Origin: Thermoplasmata archaeon
GTDB lineage: Archaea; Thermoplasmatota; Thermoplasmata; JAGHBH01
DNA: 8,216 nt
Direction of reading: 5' to 3'
Assembly (NCBI GenBank): GCA_021161085.1
Contig: JAGHBH010000022.1
Coordinates: 1 to 8,216, forward strand
Shown: positions 1 to 5,743 of the stretch, piece after piece
How the letters are laid out: each line of letters starts with the position of its first letter
Position numbering within the stretch: the first letter of the stretch is position 1
Position numbers and translations under genes: made by a program
The notes under the pieces: model-generated
Database searches by the model: none
Seen by the model: the letters and a program-made list of their open reading frames with translations, nothing else
What the model was told of the DNA's origin: nothing

Positions 1-2
1 AT

Positions 3-39
3 ATCACCTTCAACGGGGGAATGGGGTCGGGGGATAAAA
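3..39 (-). promoter_or_regulatory. Promoter and SD of a minus-strand gene starting just left of the window
   Basis: Read on the minus strand, a TATA-like TTTTATCCCC (30-39) is followed after exactly 19 bases by AAGGTGAT (3-10). AAGGTGAT is a strong match to the archaeal anti-SD. The same two motifs with the same 19-base spacing lie in front of the dipeptidase gene at 1641-1677, where the start codon follows the SD after 5 bases. By analogy a start codon should lie within a few bases left of position 1, so the next gene on this strand begins just outside the window. Inference from layout; the gene itself is not visible. Confidence 0.55.
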
Positions 40-186
40 ACGTTCCCGACCGCCGCAGGATATTAGAGGGTGTTCTTCCCCCATCACTGGCCGAGCATCT
101 TCTCGAACCTCCCCAACCCCATTACATATCTCCCGTGTCTGCCCCGGCCTATCACCCCACTGGACTCTCTGGCCTCTACTTCAAAC
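40..186. other. Short intergenic spacer downstream of the dipeptidase
   Basis: This stretch lies between the dipeptidase stop and the promoter of the off-window gene. The open frames here are short and show no recognisable protein. I see no T-run or strong hairpin that would mark a terminator. A 12-codon minus-strand frame with an SD-like GGGAGA exists (84-122), but nothing supports its being a gene. Confidence 0.5.
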
Positions 187-1635
187 CTATTCCGCCAGCC
201 GTTTGAGCATGTCGGAGACGAAGAGCCAGAACCGGCCCACGCTCTCTATGTCCACCCTCTCGTCCGGGCTGTGGGGGTTCTGTATCTCCGGGCCTATGGA
301 GATCATGTCCATGCCCGGGTATTTCTCCCCTATGACCCCGGTCTCCAGACCGGCGTGGATGGCCTTGACCTCCGGCTCCTTTCCGAACAGGCTGGCGTAG
401 GATTCCTTGGCCACGGCCAGCAGCCGGGAGTCCAGGTTGGGCTTCCACCCGGGATAGGCGTCGGTGTGCTCCACCCCGGCACCGGCCAGTATGCCTATGG
501 ATTCTATCCTCCTGCGGGTCTCCTCCAGCTCGGACGCCACGCTGGACCGGCTGCTGGTGTGCACCTTGAAGGCCTCCTCTTCCAGCCGCACCGCCGCCAG
601 GTTGGTGGATGTCTGCACCAGCCCCTCTATGTCGTAGCTCATCTTCAGCACTCCGTGGGGGAGGGCGTTCAAAAGCTCCAGAACCCTAGATGTCGAGCCC
701 TCCGAGAGGGGCGTGGGAGCGCTCTCCCCTTTCTCCACCAGCACCTCCAGGCCGGGGTCTATTTTGCTGTATTCCTCCTTTATGGATGAGGCCATCTTTT
801 CTATCATCCCCCTTGCCCTCTCCAGGTCCGGGACATACACCACCGCATGGGCTTCCCTGGGGATGGCGTTGTGCTTGTCCCCTCCCTCCAGCACGGCTAT
901 CCGCACGTCTCCCCCCAGGGCCAGGAGGACTCTGGTGAGTATCTTTATGGCGTTGCCCCGCTGTTCGTGGATGTCTCCCCCGGAGTGGCCGCCCCTCAGG
1001 CCTCGGACCTTGACGATCGCGGGCGTCCATCCTCCTGGCGTGGGCTCCCTTTTCACAGGGAGGGAGAGGTGGGTGTCCCCGCCGCCGGCGCATCCGACGT
1101 AGATGGTGCCGTCCTCCTCGCTGTCCAGGTTGATCATTATCCTCCCCTCCAAGAAGCCGGGTTGGAGGGCGAAGGCCCCTGTGAGGCCGGTCTCCTCGTC
1201 CACCGTGAAGAGAGCCTCTACGGGTCCGTGGACCAGTTCCTTCGAGTCCAGTATGCCGAGGGCGGTGGCCACGCCTATGCCGTCGTCCGCCCCGAGGGTG
1301 GTTCCCCTGGCGTAGAGCCAGCCGTCACGGATATCCAGCCGTATGGGGTCCCTGGAGAAGTCGTGCTCCACCTCTCTATTCTTCTCGCACACCATGTCCA
1401 GATGTGACTGCAGGACCACGGTGGGGGCGTTCTCCTTTCCGGGCGAGGCGGGTTTCTTGACCAGCACGTTGCCCACGGCATCCCTCTCCACGCTGAGACC
1501 ACTCTCTCTGGCGAAGTTCACGACGTATTCCGCCGCCTTCTCCTCGTGCTTGGAACATCGGGGTATCCTTCTGATGTCGTCGAAGAACCGCCATATCTCC
1601 CTGGGCTCGAGGTCTGAAATGTCTTCCACATACAT
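187..1635 (-). CDS. pepD: Xaa-His dipeptidase (PepD-type, peptidase family M20C)
   Basis: Predicted 482-residue cytosolic metallo-aminoacyl-histidine dipeptidase, almost the same length as Escherichia coli PepD (about 485). It would hydrolyse Xaa-His and other dipeptides using a two-zinc site. The expected ligands and catalytic residues are visible in order: H78 in QSHLDMV, D117 in LGADDGIG, the E147-E148 pair in VDEETGLTGA, D171 in NLDSEEDG, and H455 in NPHSPDER. GGHSGGDIH (215-223) and HAGLETG (427-433) are further family hallmarks. The middle part, roughly 205-395, should be the lid/dimerisation domain. The ATG at 1635 is chosen because AAGGTGAT sits 5 bases upstream (1641-1648). The stop is TAG, followed two codons later by an in-frame TGA. 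The gene lies downstream of the dehydrogenase on the same strand but has its own promoter-like element. Family assignment is firm; exact substrate range is inferred. Confidence 0.93.
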   Translation of the reverse strand: MYVEDISDLEPREIWRFFDDIRRIPRCSKHEEKAAEYVVNFARESGLSVERDAVGNVLVKKPASPGKENAPTVVLQSHLDMVCEKNREVEHDFSRDPIRLDIRDGWLYARGTTLGADDGIGVATALGILDSKELVHGPVEALFTVDEETGLTGAFALQPGFLEGRIMINLDSEEDGTIYVGCAGGGDTHLSLPVKREPTPGGWTPAIVKVRGLRGGHSGGDIHEQRGNAIKILTRVLLALGGDVRIAVLEGGDKHNAIPREAHAVVYVPDLERARGMIEKMASSIKEEYSKIDPGLEVLVEKGESAPTPLSEGSTSRVLELLNALPHGVLKMSYDIEGLVQTSTNLAAVRLEEEAFKVHTSSRSSVASELEETRRRIESIGILAGAGVEHTDAYPGWKPNLDSRLLAVAKESYASLFGKEPEVKAIHAGLETGVIGEKYPGMDMISIGPEIQNPHSPDERVDIESVGRFWLFVSDMLKRLAE

Positions 1636-1640
1636 GAACC

Positions 1641-1677
1641 ATCACCTTGGCGGGCGGAGGGGATAGCGGGGATAAAA
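1641..1677 (-). promoter_or_regulatory. Dipeptidase promoter element and Shine-Dalgarno site
   Basis: On the minus strand a TATA-like TTTTATCCCC (1668-1677) is followed by a 19-base pyrimidine-rich stretch and then AAGGTGAT (1641-1648), five bases before the ATG at 1635. Archaeal transcription usually starts about 25 bases after the TATA centre, so the message would begin near 1648, giving a leader of about a dozen bases. The SD is convincing; the TATA assignment is an inference. Confidence 0.5.
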
Positions 1678-1734
1678 GGGTTTGCCCCGGACGATGCCGT
1701 GTGCTCTGTTCCTCTCGCATCCATCTGCGGTATA

Positions 1735-1761
1735 GGGCCGCCTACGGCCCGTCCTACGGCC
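1735..1761 (-). repeat. GC-rich inverted and direct repeat after the dehydrogenase gene
   Basis: GGGCCG (1735-1740) and CGGCCC (1745-1750) form a perfect 6-base inverted repeat around a 4-base loop, 18 bases past the dehydrogenase stop. CCTACGGCC occurs twice at a 12-base period (1741-1749 and 1753-1761). The hairpin could stabilise the 3' end of the transcript or help termination, but no T-run follows on the minus strand, so a terminator call would be weak. Chance is possible in DNA this rich in G+C. Confidence 0.4.
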
Positions 1762-1767
1762 GCCCCT

Positions 1768-3177
1768 TCAGGACCGAACGAGGCTTATAGGATGTTCTTC
1801 TGTATTATCCTCCCGTCCCAATATGCCCCTGGCCGCCAGTATTCCGGTGGCCGCCGCGTTCACCAGGTCCCGGGAGTGGCCGGAGCCGTCGCCCGCCGCA
1901 TAGAGCCCCGGCAGGCTGGTCTCCATTGCCCCGTTGACCTCTATCTCCATGGCGTAGTATTTTATCTCCGGGGCGTACAGGAGGGTGGAGTCTGCCGCTA
2001 CGCCGGGGATGATGTTGTTCAGGACCTCCAGTCCCTCCACTATGTCGGTCACCAGCCGGTGGGGGAGGGCCATGGAGATGTCCCCCGGGGTCACATCCCG
2101 CAGGGTGTTCCTCAGGATGTTCCGCTCTATCCTCTTTCTGGTGCTCCTCCGTCCCTGCCGGAGGTCTCCCATGCGCTGGAGTATGGGCTTCCCCCCGCCG
2201 ATGGTTGTTGCCAGCTGGGCGATGGACTTCCCGTATTCCGTTGTGTTCTCCAACGGCTCCGTGAGATCTATCTGGACCAGGAAGGCGAAGTTGGTGTTCT
2301 CCGACTTCTTCCCCTGGAGGGCGTGTCCGTTCACCCCTATGGTGTCCCCGTACTGCTCCTTCACCACGAACCCGCAGTGGTTGGTGCAGTAGGTCCTCAC
2401 GAAATCCCCGTAGGTCTTCGTCCAGATGTGGAACTTCGGGTCCAGGTTTATGCTGGTGATGGGTTCCATGAGGATGGAGGGCACCTCCACCCGGACGCCC
2501 ACGTCTATCGGCCCGTAGCGTGCCCGCAGCCCGTGTTTTTTGACAAGGAAACTGACAAGGTCCGCCCCCACCCTACCGGGGGCCAGGATGGTATAAGGGG
2601 CACGATACTCGCCTTTGGAGGTCCTGACGCCGACACACCGTCCGCCCTCCACCAGTATGTCCTCCACCCGGGTGTCGGTGAGAAAACGCACCCCCCTGTC
2701 CGTCAGGCTGGCGGCATGGTCGGATATCACCCTGGGAGCCAGATCGGAGCCTATGTGCCTCTGCACGATGTCCAGGAATCTGGCGCCGTGGCTCGCCGCC
2801 TTCCTCTTCAACTCCTCCAGTTCCCTCTCCTCTCCCTTGTAGAGCCGCTCCGGAGCCCCGTGTCTGAGGAATATCCTGTCAACCTCCTCCACCAGCCGCC
2901 ACGCCTCCTCCTCGTCCCCAACAAGGGCGGCCAGGTCCCCCCCTATGTCCGGACGGAGGTTCAGCGTGCCGTCGGAGAACGTGCCCGCTCCGCCGACACC
3001 GCACATGATATCGCATACCTCACACTCAGCACACACGCCGGTCTTCTCCAACGGACACCTGCGCCGGTCAACGCTCTTCCCCTTGTCTATCACAAGAACC
3101 CTTCTGCCGGCCTCTGCGAGAACGTCGGCAGCGAACATCCCCGCCGGCCCGGCTCCGATTATCACGACATCCTGCAA
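1768..3177 (-). CDS. FAD-dependent dehydrogenase, COG2509-like
   Basis: Predicted 469-residue flavoprotein oxidoreductase of the uncharacterised COG2509 type; substrate and partner are unknown. The N-terminal Rossmann fold shows GAGPAG (8-13) and an acidic residue ending the second strand (D31 in LVIDKG) for FAD ribose. The family signature GVGGAGTFSDG lies at 60-70. The C-terminal FAD-binding segment GLYAAGDGSGHSRDLV lies at 424-439. A cysteine cluster C41, C49, C52, C55, C59 sits between the dinucleotide fold and the signature, with another pair at C264 and C268. The open frame continues 45 codons upstream to an ATG at 3312, but that part crosses the promoter and resembles no protein. The TTG at 3177 is preferred: GGAGG (3186-3190) precedes it by 8 bases, and the protein then begins MQDVVIIGAGPAG, as flavoproteins of this class normally do. 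Family confident; function not known. Confidence 0.88.
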   Translation of the reverse strand: MQDVVIIGAGPAGMFAADVLAEAGRRVLVIDKGKSVDRRRCPLEKTGVCAECEVCDIMCGVGGAGTFSDGTLNLRPDIGGDLAALVGDEEEAWRLVEEVDRIFLRHGAPERLYKGEERELEELKRKAASHGARFLDIVQRHIGSDLAPRVISDHAASLTDRGVRFLTDTRVEDILVEGGRCVGVRTSKGEYRAPYTILAPGRVGADLVSFLVKKHGLRARYGPIDVGVRVEVPSILMEPITSINLDPKFHIWTKTYGDFVRTYCTNHCGFVVKEQYGDTIGVNGHALQGKKSENTNFAFLVQIDLTEPLENTTEYGKSIAQLATTIGGGKPILQRMGDLRQGRRSTRKRIERNILRNTLRDVTPGDISMALPHRLVTDIVEGLEVLNNIIPGVAADSTLLYAPEIKYYAMEIEVNGAMETSLPGLYAAGDGSGHSRDLVNAAATGILAARGILGREDNTEEHPISLVRS

Positions 3178-3185
3178 TCCGAATG

Positions 3186-3218
3186 CCTCCGCCCCCCGAG
3201 GGAGAAAATGATATATAA
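3186..3218 (-). promoter_or_regulatory. TATA box and SD fixing the TTG start of the dehydrogenase
   Basis: On the minus strand TTATATAT (3211-3218) is followed after 20 bases by GGAGG (3186-3190), and after 8 more bases by TTG at 3177. The TATA-to-SD distance is nearly the same as for the dipeptidase gene (21 bases measured from TTTTATCC). This supports a message with a leader of about a dozen bases and supports the TTG start over upstream ATGs at 3261 and 3312. Confidence 0.6.
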
Positions 3219-3270
3219 GCGTTATCAGGCTCCCTGGGACCTCTGACGGGTTCACACCCATATGTCCCGG

Positions 3271-3285
3271 AATATTTATATACCC
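3271..3285. promoter_or_regulatory. Second TATA-like element, usable in either direction
   Basis: The plus strand reads TTTATATA at 3275-3282, a textbook archaeal TATA box; the minus strand reads TATATAAAT over the same bases. Used rightward it would start transcription near 3305 and give the ribosomal operon a leader of nearly 290 bases. Used leftward it would start near 3250 and give the dehydrogenase a leader of about 75 bases. Sequence alone cannot decide between them. Confidence 0.4.
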
Positions 3286-3320
3286 CCTCTTTTGTTGCCT
3301 GCACCCCAACATACGCCCGG

Positions 3321-3371
3321 CCTATATGTATGAGATATATAGGTATATGAGACAAAGAAGGAAAGAAGGAG
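3321..3371 (+). promoter_or_regulatory. Candidate promoter/operator of the ribosomal-protein operon
   Basis: This is an AT-rich patch in otherwise G+C-rich DNA. It holds TATA-like GATATATA (3334-3341) and TATATG (3344-3349), with a purine-rich stretch after them. A 7-base inverted repeat CCTATAT (3321-3327) / ATATAGG (3337-3343) brackets 9 bases, and TATGAGA is repeated directly at 3329-3335 and 3346-3352. Transcription from these elements would start about 3360-3375. The inverted repeat overlapping the TATA could be a regulator-binding site. Promoter location is inferred from composition and motifs only. Confidence 0.4.
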
Positions 3372-3590
3372 ACGAATGTTGGTGTAACCAGACGCCGAGG
3401 GACAAGCCCCTTGAGGGCCTCCCGCACCTCGCCGTCCCCCCTGTTGTGGCGGCGTCCAGGGCGTCACGGTTGCCGGGCTGAAAGGTGTGTTGGGCGAGGA
3501 GAACCCCCCGTGGAACCCTGATAGTGGGGGCAATCTCCCGACAGCGGACCATGTCCGTGTGCGCAGGAAGCAGACATAGGAGGAAACCCT
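3372..3590 (+). other. GC-rich 5' leader of the ribosomal-protein operon
   Basis: About 220 bases without a recognisable gene, probably transcribed as the leader of the L3 message. Frames on both strands are short or lack a plausible start. Complementary segments nest neatly: 3391-3396 with 3451-3456 (GACGCC/GGCGTC), 3399-3403 with 3434-3438 (GGGAC/GTCCC), and 3406-3409 with 3415-3418 (GCCC/GGGC). A second GGCGTC at 3460-3465 could replace the first partner. Near the 3' end a hairpin pairs 3541-3549 with 3553-3560, one bulged base and loop CAT. A three-codon frame with an SD lies at its very start (3376-3387). I see no tRNA or known RNA family here. A structured regulatory leader is plausible but unproven. 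Confidence 0.4.
3579..3583 (+). promoter_or_regulatory. Shine-Dalgarno site of L3
   Basis: GGAGG lies 7 bases before the ATG at 3591, shortly downstream of the 3541-3560 hairpin. It fixes the L3 start. Confidence 0.85.
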
Positions 3591-4592
3591 ATGGCCAAGA
3601 AACACCATCCAAAGAGAGGTTCCCGCGGATATTCGCCCCGGGTTAGAGCACGGAGGGAGGTCCCACGCCTCTCCACGTGGCCCGAGGGCGGCGAGAAGCC
3701 GAAGATCCAGGGGTTCGCCGGCTACAAGGCCGGAATGACCCACGCTTTCGTGGTGGACTACAGGAAGAGCAGCACCACCGCCGGCCAGGAGGTCAGGGTG
3801 CCGGTGACCGTGGTGGAGACGCCCCCCATGAAGGTGGCCGCCGTCAGGGTGTACGAGGAGACGGCCTACGGGCTGAGAACCCTGGGCGAGGCGTGGGCGA
3901 AGAAGCTGGACCCCAGGCTGAGGGACAGGTTTCCCATACCCAAGAAGCACAACCCCACGAAGGCGCTGAAGGAGATGGAGAAGAAGGAGAACATCTCCGA
4001 CGTCAGGGTGATAATGCACACCATCCCCGAGAAGGTCTCAGGGGTGCCAAAGAAGGTGCCCGATGTCATGGAGGTCAGGATAGGCGGCGGCACCGTACCC
4101 GAACGGCTGGAGTACGCCAAGGGGCTCCTGGGCAAGGAGGTGTCTTTCACGGATTTCACCCGGCCGGGCCACATGGTGGATGTGATAGCGGTCACCAAGG
4201 GCAAGGGGTTCCAGGGTCATGTCAAGAGGTGGGGTGTCAAACTCCTCACCCACAAGAACAGCAAGCACAGGCGTATGATCGGTACGGCGGGCCCGTGGAG
4301 GCCGCATTTCACCATGCCCACGGTTCCCCAGGCCGGACAGACCGGGTATCATCAGAGGACCGAGTACAACAAGAGGGTGCTGAAATACGGCGACAACGGG
4401 GAAGAGGTCACACCGGCGGGTGGCTTCCTCCACTACGGTGTCGTCAAGAACCCCTATGTCGTCCTCCACGGCTCCGTCCCGGGGCCGGCCAAGAGGCTGG
4501 TCAGGTTCCGGGATCCGGTGAGGGCCCACGAGTACGAGCCTGTTGAGCCCGAGATCGTGTATATCTCCAAGGAATCCAAACAGGGGGTGTGA
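3591..4592 (+). CDS. rpl3: Large-subunit ribosomal protein L3 (uL3)
   Basis: 333-residue archaeal-type uL3, one of the primary 23S rRNA-binding proteins, whose long internal extension reaches towards the peptidyl-transferase centre. Typical stretches are visible: QGFAGYKAGMTH (40-51), ETPPMKVAAVRVYE (76-89), KKVPDVMEVRIGGG (154-167), VTKGKGFQGHVKRWGVK (201-217), the extension tip around GPWRPH with W236, QTGYHQRTEYNKR (250-262), and SVPGPAKRLVRFR (295-307). Length is normal for archaea and much longer than bacterial L3 (about 210). The start is supported by GGAGG 7 bases upstream. This is the first gene of the operon; its TGA stop is followed directly by an in-frame TAG and then the ATG of L4, so L4 translation is probably coupled. 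Confidence 0.97.
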   Translation: MAKKHHPKRGSRGYSPRVRARREVPRLSTWPEGGEKPKIQGFAGYKAGMTHAFVVDYRKSSTTAGQEVRVPVTVVETPPMKVAAVRVYEETAYGLRTLGEAWAKKLDPRLRDRFPIPKKHNPTKALKEMEKKENISDVRVIMHTIPEKVSGVPKKVPDVMEVRIGGGTVPERLEYAKGLLGKEVSFTDFTRPGHMVDVIAVTKGKGFQGHVKRWGVKLLTHKNSKHRRMIGTAGPWRPHFTMPTVPQAGQTGYHQRTEYNKRVLKYGDNGEEVTPAGGFLHYGVVKNPYVVLHGSVPGPAKRLVRFRDPVRAHEYEPVEPEIVYISKESKQGV

Positions 4593-4595
4593 TAG

Positions 4596-5465
4596 ATGGC
4601 TGAGAAGACCGGAAAGACCGCCAGGAAGGCCTCTTCCAAGACGGGGACGAGGAAGAAAGTGGCGAAGAAGCCCGTGGAGAAGGGGGGTGTGACCGTCCCT
4701 GTGCTGGGGCTGGACGGAAAGAAGAAGGGAACCGTTGCGCTGCCCCCCGTGTTCAACACCCCCGTGCGGGCCGACCTCATCCACCGTGCGGTGGTGGCCG
4801 CCGAGGCGAACCGCAGGCAGCCCTACGGCAGCGACCCCCTGGCAGGCACCAGGCATTCCGTGGAGTGGCCGGGCAAGGGCAGGGGCATGGCCAGAACCCC
4901 ACGGCTGAAGCAGGGCCGGAGGGCGGCCTTCGTGCCCAACGCCGTCGGCGGCAGGAGGGCGTTCCCCCCGCTGGTGGAAAAGGACTATTCCAAGAAGGTT
5001 AACGTCAAGGAACGGCGTCTGGCCCGTGCATCGGCGCTGGCCGCCACCGTGGATCCGGAGATTGTGGCCGCCCGGGGCCACAGGTTTTCCGGGGATGTGC
5101 GGCTCCCCCTGGTGATATCGGATGAGGTGGAGGATGTGGACACCACCAAGAAGGCGGTCGAGGTGCTGGAAAAACTGGGTGTGGCCGAGGATCTGGAGCG
5201 TGTCAAGGAGGGCCGGCATGTGCGTGCCGGTCGGGGTAAGATGCGCGGCAGGCGGTACAAACAGCCCCGCGGTCCGCTGCTGGTGCTGGCCCCCGAGGAG
5301 GGCGGGACCACCCGGGGCAAGGCTAGAGGGTTCCGCAACCTGCCCGGTATGGAGGTGGTGTCCATCCACACCCTGGGCACGCATCATCTGGCCCCCGGCG
5401 GCCATCCGGGGAGGCTGACGATATACACCGAGAGGGCGGTGAAGTACATGGAGAGGTGGTCCTGA
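4596..5465 (+). CDS. rpl4: Large-subunit ribosomal protein L4 (uL4) with basic N-terminal tail
   Basis: 289-residue uL4, a 23S rRNA-binding protein whose loop lines the exit tunnel. The core begins near residue 32 with VTVPVLGLDGKKKG and continues with FNTPVRADLIHRAV (53-66), PGKGRGMARTPRLKQG (92-107), and the strongly conserved GKMRGRRYKQPRGPLL (214-229). Archaeal L4 is usually about 255 residues; the excess is an N-terminal tail of about 31 residues with 11 Lys/Arg and only 2 Glu in the first 30. The ATG at 4596 is preferred because it is 3 bases from the L3 stop, with the SD-like GGGGGTG at the end of L3. A GTG at codon 32 (4689) is the only alternative that would remove the tail, but it would leave a 96-base gap unlike any other junction here. 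The TGA stop overlaps the next ATG by one base. Confidence 0.96.
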   Translation: MAEKTGKTARKASSKTGTRKKVAKKPVEKGGVTVPVLGLDGKKKGTVALPPVFNTPVRADLIHRAVVAAEANRRQPYGSDPLAGTRHSVEWPGKGRGMARTPRLKQGRRAAFVPNAVGGRRAFPPLVEKDYSKKVNVKERRLARASALAATVDPEIVAARGHRFSGDVRLPLVISDEVEDVDTTKKAVEVLEKLGVAEDLERVKEGRHVRAGRGKMRGRRYKQPRGPLLVLAPEEGGTTRGKARGFRNLPGMEVVSIHTLGTHHLAPGGHPGRLTIYTERAVKYMERWS

Positions 5466-5743
5466 TGGCCAGGAAGCACACTTTCAGGTCTCCGTATGAG
5501 GTCATCCTGCATCCCTTCGTCACGGAAAAGACGCTTTTCCAGATGGAGCGGGAGAACAAGCTGGAGTTCGTCGTCCATCTGAAGGCCACCAAACGGGATA
5601 TAAAATGGGCCTTCGAGAAGATGTTCGACTCTCCCGTCGAGAAGGTGAACGTGAAGATAAAGAAGGACGGCAAACACGCCGTGATAAAGCTGAAGGACAC
5701 GGTCTCCGCCGAGGAGATAGGAATGAGGATAGGGGTGTTCTGA
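5465..5743 (+). CDS. rpl23: Large-subunit ribosomal protein L23 (uL23)
   Basis: 92-residue uL23, which binds 23S rRNA at the tunnel exit and in archaea helps form the docking site for SRP and the translocon. Seen: HPFVTEKT near the N-terminus, LEFVVHLKATKRDIKWAFEK in the middle, and VEKVNVKIKKDGKHAVIKL towards the C-terminus, the usual single alpha/beta fold. The ATG at 5465 overlaps the L4 TGA by one base (TGATG) and has GAGGTG (5453-5458) 6 bases upstream; a GTG at 5456 in the same frame is closer to that SD than is useful and is rejected. The stop overlaps the L2 start in the same TGATG manner, implying translational coupling on both sides. Confidence 0.96.
   Translation: MARKHTFRSPYEVILHPFVTEKTLFQMERENKLEFVVHLKATKRDIKWAFEKMFDSPVEKVNVKIKKDGKHAVIKLKDTVSAEEIGMRIGVF

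Noticed and set aside
84..122. Minus-strand 12-codon frame with an SD-like GGGAGA upstream
   Set aside because: Too short to support as a gene; no promoter and no similarity that I can recognise.
70..789. Plus-strand open frame of 239 codons opposite the dipeptidase
   Set aside because: Shadow of the dipeptidase gene; no recognisable protein and no SD.
1699..3246. Long plus-strand open frame (515 codons)
   Set aside because: It lies antisense to the dehydrogenase, resembles no family, and results from few stop codons in G+C-rich DNA. The minus-strand gene has clear motifs.
3178..3312. 45-codon N-terminal extension of the dehydrogenase
   Set aside because: Overlaps the TATA element and SD, has no family counterpart, and the TTG start at 3177 has better signals.
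3550..3583. SRP-RNA-like motif (GGAAGCAG within complementary AUGUC/GACAU)
   Set aside because: It lacks the paired 5' half of the conserved SRP helix 8 loop and the long flanking helices, and it runs straight into the L3 SD. Probably chance.
3276..4019. Minus-strand open frame covering the leader and the 5' part of L3
   Set aside because: Antisense to L3 and across the AT-rich control region; translation looks random.
4038..5405. Long minus-strand open frame (455 codons) opposite L3 and L4
   Set aside because: Antisense shadow of two unmistakable ribosomal genes; His/Gly/Leu/Pro-rich translation with no domain.
5456..5464. GTG at 5456 as start of L23
   Set aside because: It lies inside the SD region; ATG 5465 has proper spacing and the standard TGATG overlap.
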